From the NCBI RefSeq assembly GCF_032854445.1, contig NC_088301.1, positions 35,141,187 to 35,205,186 of the forward strand: a stretch of DNA of 64,000 nt, read 5' to 3'. Position numbers and translations under genes: made by a program. The DNA is from Liolophura sinensis (taxonomy: Eukaryota > Mollusca > Polyplacophora > Chitonida > Chitonidae). The notes below the pieces were generated by a model. The model saw only the letters and a program-made list of their open reading frames with translations, made no database searches and was not told the DNA's origin. Shown here one piece after another: positions 1 through 11,700 of the stretch; within the stretch, counting starts at the first letter, position 1; every line of letters begins with the position of its first letter.

Positions 1-205
1 ACGAAACAAGGTTCAGGGGTATCAGTTTGCACAACAAACACCAAGAGGTGTGAAACCCTTAACCATACAACACATGCACATGTTCCTGTTATACAGTAAG
101 TCACTATTTGACATGTTTTCCCTGGATAGATCAAAAGAGTATAGCCATAAAATTGTATTTCTGTCTTTTGTATTTGCTGCAGTTAGTGATGTATCATAAA
201 TACCC

Positions 206-430
206 AAATTCCTCAACCTTTTTGCATATTAAACTGCAACTTTTAGTGCAATTTATGCACATTTATGATTTTATTTTGGAGACAAAACTACATTGTGTGC
301 ATTGGCCAATTTCAGGGCTTCACAAAAAGTTATAATTTTATCAGCCTATAGAGACTTCAGAATATGCCTGAAGAAACACCTTGCAAACATGCAAAAAAGT
401 TGAACAGATACAGTAATATCTTTCACAACT
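206..430 (+). repeat. Dispersed repeat, copy A (exon-like)
   Basis: This block aligns by eye with 26486-26704 in the same orientation. Shared landmarks in order are CAATTTATGCACAT, then TTTCAGGGCTTCACAAA, then TATAATTTTATCA, then AAACATGC followed by a GTTGAA-type segment. Both copies have an acceptor-like TTTCAG directly before GGCTTCAC, and their translations after it are related (GLHK, then CKHAKKL here versus CKHAKRL in copy B). Copy A is broken by an in-frame stop. It may be an old duplicated intron/exon fragment or an uncharacterised interspersed repeat. The source gene is not identified; a receptor tyrosine phosphatase N-terminal segment is only a guess. Confidence 0.55.
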
Positions 431-3400
431 CAATGTTCTGTGAATCTATTAATATATGACTGACTGTTCATGGTGGTACAAATACATATTCAACATATTA
501 AGTAATCCATATTGTTAGTGCAGGATTGCTGTGACAGAAAAAGCCAAGGGCATGTCCCGACTCCAGTCCATTGCACTCTTGACATTTATGAAGGCACACA
601 CAGTTGTGTTCGTACCTAGATTTTGGATGGGGAAAAGGGTCTTCTCAAAGTTTATTTGAAACACTCATGGAGAGTAAATATTTTGACAAACTACCTCTAC
701 ATACAGGTGGTTCTCCATAAAGCTTATACAGGTTTCCCGCGTTCAGGGGAGTTGACCTTGTGTGGTGCTTTCACATATATGCATGTATACCTGAAGCTGG
801 TGGAGTAGCATATTGTTAGCTTGGTGCTTTTTCAGTACAAAAAAAAACCCCAAAAAGTCCCAGTCAAGGAACCTTCATACGCTCTGTATTCAGTACCTGT
901 TCCTACAAAAAGCATCAAAACTTAACACATTAACACTCAGTTTTCAATTAAACATTGTTGACCATAAAGACCAGGGGAAGAAACTTTCTCTCCTTGACCT
1001 TGATGCTAACACGATAGGACGTCATTTGTTTTGTAAACAACTGTGAACTCTGTGAATTACCATCTTTGCAATGAGTGAAGTAAATTTTTATTTACTTGCT
1101 AATTTAAACACTTTTAACTTCTGTAAGCAATAAGAAAAAAATTGGATTGTTGTCATGCAGCATTCTCATAATTTTTTCTAATGTTTAACTTAAAAGGAAG
1201 ACCTGTATGTATAAATATTTTAGCTGATTTTTGTCTGTTCCTCAAAGTTTATATATACTTGATGTGGGACTAATGAGATACCTGCACAGTAAATGTGCAC
1301 ATAACCTCACATTTGTGTAATATATGTATATATGTGTGCCATTTTCATTTTACAATGAATAAGGTGGAAATACATGTATTGTCGATGTCAGTCTGAGGTA
1401 AACAAATTAATCTATATACATGAACATTGTAGCTTTTTAGAAATACATATAGGTGTGGAAAATCAATAGTGTGAAATTGTTAAGTATGCAATGGTTGTGG
1501 GTATGTAGCATTACAGCCATTTGCATGTCTGTGCAAATGATTTAGGACATGCATGTAAATAAATAGATGTGTTTGACAAGTTAGACCATGACTAAGTTAC
1601 TCATTTTGAGTTTTGTTGATCTTAGAAAATTTATGTGTTTGGAGGCAATTTGGTAAAGTAGGATGATATCCTACTAGAATAAACTTCTGGTTTCAGCACG
1701 AAGTGTAATATTTTGAGGCCTTTATTTTTATCTTGAAATTAAGTTAAATGCAGTACATGTATAATGTTGTGGTACTTAAAATTGTTTGCTGTTTGACTTC
1801 AGGGTTTCACTTTGACCACCTGGCGTGTAAAGCTTGACATGCACATTAAAATGTTTAGACACAAGGTGGTATATTCATGCTTAAAGTGTGAATGCTTTGA
1901 TCCCTACATAAAAGACCAATACAATATGTATGATAACATGTGGGACCATGTTGCTTAAGAATAAATGTGTTAATTTTCCTGTTGGTTTATCATACATATA
2001 TGTGGGTGTGGAAGGAGGGTTTGGAGGGGGAGGGGGGTGGTTGATTGGATGACATGCATGATTGGATTTCCCACCATGTTCACACCATGCATGAGGTCTG
2101 CACTACACTCCAGAGGAGTTGATACCAGTGATTACATGTGCATCGGCAGATGTAGATTACTCTGAAACCTGACTTTCACCTGAAATTAACGAGATTAATC
2201 AGGTGTGTGGAGGTAATCAATAGAATTTGAGGAAGACACCTGGTGACCTCGTTCAGAATAATAACTTTACTGTGGGATATTTGATCCTGCCAGATGGAGT
2301 TGTAAAGACCGTTTTGAGCTATATTGATACTAATGTATGTGGTGTGTATGTACATGTGTACTTCAGGGATAAATTGAAGACTGACAGTAAACATATAATC
2401 AAACGTCATGATGCTGCTTTCACAAGGTTTAGGCAACAAGATCGCCCAGTCTACAGATTATGTTAAATGGGCTTTGGGTATGTCTACCAATAGATTTAAT
2501 AGAACCAAACTTTGAACGTTTTAATTGATGAACAAATATGTATTCTGACTGCAAAATTTCTACAGGTGAACTATATAAACCATGGCCAACAACCATGCTA
2601 GTTTTTGACCTCTATGAACAGAGTCCGAAGAATGCTTCTGAGTATGGAGCAGACTTCTTTCTTTTTCCTGATCTTTATGAAAAATACATTCTATAACATA
2701 AGTTCGTATTTCCCATTTAGCGAACCCGAGCAACGTTCTTTCCACCCCCAATTTGTTTTCCTAACTATTAGGAAGATTCAGCCTCACCTGGCAGGTGTTA
2801 TTTGTAAGGAAAACATTTCATTTTTCTGACATCAAAAAATATGAAAACCTTCCCAATGTCGACTGCGTGAACAAAATAATGATAGGTGTATAATGGGATT
2901 ACAAAAGATAAATCCAAGGCATATTATAATGCATACATGTACACAATTGTCTCTGTGTGATTTCAAATACATAAACTACATGTGCAATTACTGCACTGAT
3001 AGCTCCTGTAATACACATACATGTACCAATACCTGGTATGTAACAAAGAATGTGAATCCCATGTTTATTGTTAGAAAAACTGATTGTTCTAATTGTTACG
3101 TGTTCTTAAGAAAAAGTATAGTCTGTAGCCTTCATGTGCATGTAGGCTGAACCTTCTGGCCGAAATTTCTTTTTTGGCAGTTTTATGTCAGGAAATATCA
3201 AAACAATCTTGATCTTTGCGGACTAGATCGCTGAACAAAAATGGGCAGTTTATTTCAGCACACACAGGCTGGTTTTTGTCGGGGCTCTGTTTTTCTGCCA
3301 GAAAATGTTGGCGAACTGGTGTGTGTGCGCGCGCCTTGCATTACCAGGGAAAACTAGACAACTATTGCCATCAGTCATGAGTAATGTTGCAAATGTTGCA

Positions 3401-6400
3401 TTTATGTGAATGACTCGCTGTCTGGTAAACTACATGTATTCAAGTTATAGCTTTCTCCCAGAATGTTTCATCGCAAACAATTGTTCTTATATCTGGGTTA
3501 TATTCTTCCATACTTATCAAGTGTGTGTAAAATCCATATGATACATTTTCACCTGGGAACTTAAAGAAGTTAAAGAAGCCTGCATGGCTCTGCTTATGAA
3601 CTGTGTTGATTCCTAAAAACTTGATGATGATGTTACTTATCACATTGGGGGGGGGGATATATTTCTTAGGAACATCACTCAAAATACAACTTGTAAACAT
3701 ATGCATTTAAGGTACATAAAAATGAACGACACATGCATACTTCGTCATACTTAACCTGCGCCCAGGCTGCTCCAGTGTACAGTGTAGTATGGTTGAAGGC
3801 TGCATTCATTCAGCTAAGCATTCTAAATGTACATCAAGGCATGTACAGTAAAGAACATGTGCACCACATTGTGTTTGTGTACAGTTTATCCTGAGTACAC
3901 TGGAGGCATGTACATACATACACTAATTTCTCCTTTCGTGTTTCCATGTTTGCTTTGTATTCTTGTGTTGAGCCTACATATATGTATTTCATCCTGTATG
4001 TATTTGGGTAATTCCATTTCATTCTTTGTTAATTCGTAATGTAAAAGATGTAACTGAAACTGCTTTAACTCTAAAGATGTGGTTTGAGGTAGCATTTGTA
4101 AACCATTTTCTGCATTGTGATATCATTAGCAAACTGTCACATGTTTATATCTAAAACTTTTTCAAACATTTGATAGTACATGTATATAATATGAGACTGT
4201 CTGTACAGGTATGTAACACTTGATCTTGATGATCTTGTAGATTGGATTCACAAAGATGTTAGTTTTTCCATTTGTATGTATGCAGATAACACAAAAATAT
4301 GATAATTTCTCATTTGATATTCCATACTTTTGACCCAACAAGCCCTTTTAAGAGGTTTAAAAATTCCCAGGATCAGGCCCTGATGTATATTGTACAATGT
4401 CATATGCATTTAGAATTGAGACAGGATAGTAGAATGAAAAATACAATTCATCCACTCCTAGTTTTAAAACTAACTTCCTACGTTTTTTACAGTATATTTA
4501 TGAAGAAAACCTAAGCAGTTTTCTTGTTTATATATATGTACAAACATTGACTAAATATCCAGCCCCAGTAATTTGTTTACCCAGATGTGAATTCTTCTAA
4601 GCTTTTGTTAGGCTCCTAAACACAAAGGTGACATGTTTTTATCAGCAAGCATAGTACATGCAAGCGCGTACAACATAATTTGTTTATGTCCTAAGGCTTC
4701 ACTGTGTAAGCTTGCATACATGTATGAGAGTTGGTGGAGTCATGGTGACCTATCTTGTATATACATACATATATATCTTCAGCGTATGTACCTTGCATAA
4801 CACTCTTACAGTATATCTGCCTAGACATTTTTTTGTGGTAGGTGGCCTTGCTATTTGTTTTATACATAGGCCTGTGTGAATACAGGCCTGGAAATTGTTG
4901 CTATCAGGCATGATACATGTAACTGAAAGCTCTAAGCACTGCAAGTGGATGTGGGTCTATAGTCCTCTAGGTTTAATGTTGTAATGGAGTTATGAGGGAA
5001 CACCTCCGGAATAAATCCCATCATCCACTCCAACCCTGTCCAGCCCCCTTCCCCAACTGCTCATTGTGCCAGATCTGTGGACTACATGTATAAGTGTATA
5101 AGTGTCAGGAAGATAAATAAAGTGAAATTAAACTGGTAATTGGTAGTGCATTGATCATCTGTATGGCAGTGTCTTATCTACCAGTATGTATTGTGTTAAC
5201 AAAAAATGTACAAGTGCTACTTCAGTGAAAATGCAAAGTGTATGTAGGCTAAGTCTTCATCCTTTTCAAGGGTCTCTGCGACAAGCATTTGGAAATAATC
5301 TTTGAGAACTATAGAGTGTAGTGAATTAATTTGTGCAGTTATGCAAAGCGTGCATATTTAGTGAAAACCAAATAATGATTAGCATCATTGTCATAATTAT
5401 TGGACACATAAACTCCACTGAAAAATGTGTTTCAGAGTTCAAAGAGATTGAATATTTATAGCGTACATTTAACTACAGATTTTCATACCAGGAATGTGAA
5501 AAAAAAAATATGAATACTGGCATACTGGCAAATGGTTTTGCATTTTGGCCAAACATACCCGCTTGGATCACCTAGCTGGCAAAATAGAACACATATACAG
5601 TACCAATGACACCAATGGATTTTGACATGGCATGATTCCCTTTAAAGGACATAAAATACCATAAAACATTTAAAATTTCATTACTTAGAAGGGTAGCTAT
5701 GAAAACATTCTGTTAAAGGGGTCAGATGTTGGAGGTCATGTGACCACCCCTTTATGTCGAAAACAGAATGGCTGCCCAGTGTAAAAGCATTAGGGAAAAG
5801 GTCACTTTTTTTGCCACCTCACCAGTGACCGGCAAGGCCTAGTTGTACAAAATAACATCACGAAAACTCTGCAGAAGTACTCAGACTGCTTGGAAAGCTG
5901 AAAAATTTGAAAGCTGTTTGTTTCTAAGAAGATCACATGGTCTCTATCTTCCAGTCCGTTTTACAGAATGCACTTAATAATGTAGGTTATATCATGACAG
6001 TCACAAATATTTTCTAGACAACAGAGTGTATAAAAGCATGATATCAGTCCTTGAGAGTTGCAGAAATGTAGAGAGATCTCAAATGAAAGGATGTTTTTTA
6101 AGGTAGATTGTATAACATTTGACAGAGTTCACCAATTAAGCTGTCTTTTGTATTTAATTAGGGTTAGAATTTTTGAATTACCTCCGAATGGATTGAAAAA
6201 GTACATAATGTGTGTCCTGGATTTCCAAACAGGTTTATAAAAGTAAAAGATGTCTTAAAGCTGGGTCTTCAACTAACTTATGCCACTTCAATTCAATACT
6301 AACCATTAGTCATTTTTTGAGGTCCCACCAAACCACAGCTTACTCCTACAAATGTTCCCTTTAAATGGGAGAGTGACCTCAAGGGAGGTAATTCAGTGCT

Positions 6401-6520
6401 GTCCTATTAGGCTCAAATAAAGACTTTCAAATCTCTGTATGGTCTGAAGTGTTAGCTAAGTGTATAACCAGATTGATACTTTGTAATGATACTTTATGTA
6501 ACTACACTTAGTGTCAAACA

Positions 6521-6694
6521 GTACGTGGGAAGGTCTGTCAGCAACCTCCGTGGGAAGGTCTGTCAGTAACCTCCGGATGGTCGTGGGTTTCCACAAGGCT
6601 CTGCCTGGTTTCCTCCCACAATAATGCTGGCTACCGTTGTATAAGTGAAATATTTTTGAGTACAGCTTAAAACACCAATCAAATAAATAAATAA
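6521..6694 (+). mobile_element. 5'-truncated V/Meta-core type mollusc SINE with 15-bp TSD
   Basis: The sequence carries the conserved SINE core (CTGGTTTCCTCCCACAATAATGC, then TATAAGTGAAATATTTTTGAGTAC, then AACACCAATC) and ends in an AAATAAATAAATAAA tail. It is flanked by perfect 15-bp direct repeats ACTTAGTGTCAAACA at 6506-6520 and 6695-6709, which are target-site duplications. The tRNA-like head is missing. A roughly 26-bp internal segment (GTGGGAAGGTCTGTCAG plus the following bases) is tandemly duplicated at the 5' end, seen at 6525 and again at about 6550. Confidence 0.9.
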
Positions 6695-8721
6695 ACTTAG
6701 TGTCAAACACTAATTGTTCTAAACATGTTTGAAAAGATTAACTGTATGAAAAGAAATGATTACATACTGTTATATTGTTGCAAACTCTATGGGATAGAAC
6801 TGCAGAGATAAGTATAGATAAGAGCCATAAATTAAGTGATGTTAAAGAGAGAAGCATATACTGTATACATAAGTACTACAAATTAGTAATCTGGTCCAAA
6901 TGTAGAACATAATTTTTCATCCCTAACTTAAAGAACTGTAGCTTTATAAAATGCAAATCAAAGTATGCTCTAAGAGCTCTTTGAAATTTGTGTAAATAGA
7001 GAAAAAGTGTGTGAAAACCAAATTTTTTATTGGTAAAAAACACATAATTGTGATTAACATATTTGTTACTTTTGATACTGCATGATTATAGTTTGGGCGC
7101 CTAACATTTTGGAGGGTTTAAAACGTTTTTCTGGAACTCAAACAACTCCATGCCTGATATATTGCCACGATAATGTAGGTATGATTTATAATGATTAGCA
7201 TGATTTAAGCTGTCAAAGTTACTTTGTATAGTTAGTTTCCAAAAGTTTCCATGAGCCTGCATGACTTGATTTTTGTGTGTGTGTGTTTGGTGCTGGAATG
7301 AGACATGTCGACATTTTGCCACGATTAAGGTGCCAGATCTGTTCTGCAATATTTGACTTATTGTTTCCCCACATACCCGGTGTGGCCCATTCCTAATTGA
7401 ATTATTTCGCTGGGGCGTGAGTTTGATGTGCTGGCGGAATGCTGGAACATGACGACTCGGGGCCAGAGGAAATCAATATTTCCTAGCAGGAGACACTTTT
7501 GGCTGCCTCTGGCATTCCAATATTTCTCTGAAAGTATATGACTTCTCTTGGGGAAACCCAATGTTGGAAATCCTCAAATATTTGATGATGATGGTCCTGT
7601 GTTTATTGATTCTTAGAGAGAAAGGAATCTGATATGAGATCAAATAAGTTAGAGCTCAATCTAGCACAGTATTAGATATACAGCTCTCTCAGATGTCTAT
7701 TTCCATGCCCTCTGAGAGTCAATGTCAGATGTGAATTGCGATCAAGACATTTGCCACTCATGCAAACATATAATCCCATGACACTTTCAAGGAACTGTTA
7801 AGCATTCATTTTATATATTAAATGCTTAAATATAAGAAATTCAGCTTATATCCACAATCCACTAAAGAGATCCACATATACTGTATTTTTGGTAATAATT
7901 TTTTGTGAAATAAGAAGCAATCAGATTTTCCTTGAAAGCAAGCTGTACTTCCACAGAAGGCAGTGATAGACAGTCAGGGTTTTGTGAAATAATTACACTC
8001 CCTTAGAATCCCCATAGGTAATACAGGACCAACCAGCCTAAAATAGTGCAGAAATTGGGTTGAAGACAGAAAGATAAGGGCAATATCGATTAGCACAACC
8101 CCATTTTATTATTCATGTGGTAGACAGCAGAGGATGAAGTATGCAACCTTCACCTTAATTCTTGAGAGTAAAAAAAAAAGAAAAAAAATGAAATCGAAGC
8201 TTTACACTTGAACATTTAGCATGTACATACATGTAACATTTATATGCATGTAGAGGGTGGGCATAGACAGTAGAATTACCACTCAAATCAAGTTTTGTTC
8301 AAGCAAGCGTTTTCACTGTTCACAAGTTGGCAAAAATCAAATCTCTTCAGTCATTCTCTGATCTCTGTAGTTAAGCCTATTTATACTTTACAGTTGGCTA
8401 ATTTGAATTAAATTAATTACATGTAGCTAAGACCATCTTTATGAAATTTTGGTGTCAGTGTTAGTTCAGCCCTGAGCCACATGCACATTTGTATTAAATA
8501 ATCGTTTCCCTTCAAGGTTATTAATGGCTTTTTCCTACATGTGGTTCATAGTGTCATCCATGGGTTCTCAGGAATTATTACGAGTATATGTACTATAGCA
8601 CTTATCATCTTGTATACATGGTAGATATATGTTATTATACACATTGTAAATAAGGTGACGGTAAAGAAGCTGTATGCATTGAATGAATTTGCTGGTCTTT
8701 TTTTTTTTTTTTTGAATTCAG

Positions 8722-11700
8722 GTGGCTGTGAGGAACATATATGTGAATATAAGTGTATCCCCTGGAATGGTGGATATGTGTGCAGGTGTCCAGAAGGGAA
8801 AATTCTGAAATCAAACGGATTTTCCTGCCATGGTAAGACATTGAATGTGAATGTTTTGTTGTCTTTCAGACAGCATGTTACAGTGAAATATAAATAATGT
8901 TATTGTACATTGTTACAGGACTCAGCAGTTAGGTTTTCCAGATTTCTATTCATAGATCGTATATCCACACTGTATAATTGTCTTTTTTTCCTTACTGATA
9001 TAATGTTAACTTTAAATTTCTTTCTTTATGAAAATATTCACATTACTAATTTAATTGCTCTAAATTGGAAAATGTCTGTGTGTATAATCCAGAGATTTGC
9101 CTGACGTTTACTGAACTATTTTAATATCATGTCATGCTACAATTCCTTACACAGGCACAATAGCTAATTTGTCTTCCTTGTCATCAACTTTTGCAAAATG
9201 GTGTTTGCAGATGTACCCAATCTTGAATCTAAAAGTACGAGGACACCATTGCCCACCACTGACAAAAATGTTTTACCTCAGAGAGATGAAGTGTACATAG
9301 AGGGTGGACTTCTGGCAGACATGATAGCCGATCAAGTCCTCAGTGATGAAATCTCAGCAAAGCCTTCTTTAAAATCCTCCACCAATTTGTCTTCTGACAA
9401 ACCTGTCAACAGTACAGTGTTTAAAAATGTGACCACTTACAGAGATGGAAGTCCTCAAAATCAGACTTCGTATGGTGTTAAAATCCAGCATACAATTTGC
9501 GCAGTGGAATGTCTGGTCCAGTGGAAATTAGCCAAACTCACCAAGAGTCTAAACTGCATGTTCGCAATGACAACGAAGTTGCCCTGGAAAAAGTTCATCC
9601 CAAATTAGCAAACATCAAAGTCCAGTTGCCACCAAAGGAGGTGTCGTGGGTTCACATGCAGGAATGGTGGCTACTGCTCTGTGGATCCCAGTTCTGGACT
9701 ACCTCGCTGTAACTGTCCTCTTGGAACCCGGGGGAAAAGGTGTGGAAAAGGTGAGTTACTGTAAACATTGCTATCTAGACTTAGATACTCGTTTTACCTC
9801 ATTCTGATTAGAAAGGTATTTTGAGATTTGTTTGCAAGGTTTTAGGATATCTTACTGAATTTTAAGGTTTTTTTTGGTGCTAAAACTGGGCTTTGTAAGT
9901 CAGTTTTTAGGTTAAATACAGTATTTGCATAATAAACCACTCCAAGCAAGTAGAAAATAAACAAAGATGGGTTAATGAAAGGCTAAATTACCAGATGCTG
10001 CTTAAGTATATTTACCTGTCCTAGAAAGTTTGTATGTCTTGTAAATGCTTTGGGTATTTTGAATATTTGTCTTGTAGCCAGAGATTCTGACGGACCGCAT
10101 TCAGTATTATGTGCAAGTGGAATGCAAATAGATATCAACCCATCTAATGCCGATAGTACATTTATACCAAGCCACAGGCATATTCCATAAATAATGTTTG
10201 AAAACTCAGTATAGTTCTACATATAACTGCATCAATTATTTCAGATGTGGAGATCCGTTATCCTAAGTTTAAAGGAGACGGGTATTTGACCTTTCCTGTT
10301 CTACGTAATGCCTACAAGGGGTTCACTATTACTATCCAGTTTAAACCGGACGACACTGATGGCCTCCTGCTGTTCTCATCAGAGAAGGAGGATGCATCTG
10401 GGGACTTTTTCTCCATTGCTTTGATAAATGGTCACATCAATTTCAGGTACTGGCATAACTACATGGTACATTATAACAATATGCATAGACAGCATACAGT
10501 GTAGCTGCTGAGTAAGTTGTTCTCCAACCATATAAACCTCTCCCTGATGACGTTATCGGAAAAACACTTAATATTGCAGTCAGTCATGTTCCTGGAAGCC
10601 TGGGAACAACATACATGCATCGAAAGAGCACCTATAATGACTATGGAGAGATGTTAATCAATGGATGACTAAATGGATGATTATAGCTTTATGACAAGTT
10701 GTATTGGGGCAATATCACATCCCCTAAACCCTCAACAAATTCGACCATGTACGCAGTCTATATTTTGATATATTCATGATATTAGGGAATTGTTATTTGA
10801 ATAGGTTATTTTATGATTTCTTAGAAGATTCCATGTGCCCCAACTTGATTAGTGGATTATGAGCTTTAATATGTTTCCTAGTATGTTTCGTCTTCGTGTT
10901 TATTCAGAGTTTTGCTTTACTGGTCATATGTGTTGACGATTTAGGATAGGCAGTATCATGGCAGAAGAGCTATAAAAAAGAGCTAAGGCCCTCAGAAAAG
11001 TATGTTTATATTATTACATGCAACATATTACCAAGAAATAAATCTGCCACTAGCATTATTCACCTGGAATACCCCCTTCCAACTGTCATGAAAACAGACG
11101 CTTGAAGATCATTTTCATATACAGCTAGCTGCAATATTTGGACAATTAGGAAATATTTTTTACCATTCCTTTCCGACAGAATTGAATTTTATTCACGCAA
11201 TCGTTAGACAGTAACGTAAAAATCTGAATCAAAAATAAAACCTGTTTTTAATGAGCTGTTGATATCTGGTTTTAGGTTTGACTGTGGCACAGGTATGGCT
11301 GTCTTCAACAGTGTTAGCAATGTCACCCTTGGAGAGTGGAATTATGTTTGGGCTCAGAGAGTGGATAACCATGGATGGTTGAAATTAAATGAAGAGATGC
11401 CAATAGAAGGAGCAGGGCAGGTATGTGCATGATTGATATGGAATAAATATGCCAGACCCAGGTCCTAAAATTTTTACAGTTTTAACCCATTTCTGAAAGT
11501 GTGCGAATGAAAGTTGACAGTGACATTTCTATTCTGATGCTATCCTGCAGGGTAACTACACTCGCATTACCCTAAGAGAGGACCTGTATTTAGGGGGGTA
11601 TAAGGAGATGCAGAAGGTGTCAGGCCGTGTGGGTACCCATCATCCATTTACTGGCTGTGTTGAGGAATTGTGGGTGAACAGCTACAAATATGACATGAGA

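Larger units (their letters stand above)
1..8721. other. Non-coding stretch, no recognised exon
   Basis: No exon could be recognised on either strand. The open frames here are short, lack splice context and read as low-complexity AT-rich translation. Because the EGFLAM exon at 8722 needs a preceding exon ending in phase 1, and the fibronectin type III part of that gene is not seen, this stretch may be a long EGFLAM intron; it could also be intergenic. It contains a dispersed repeat copy (206-430) and a V/Meta-core SINE (6521-6694). A somewhat more GC-rich patch at 7,370-7,560 has no recognisable content. Confidence 0.6.
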
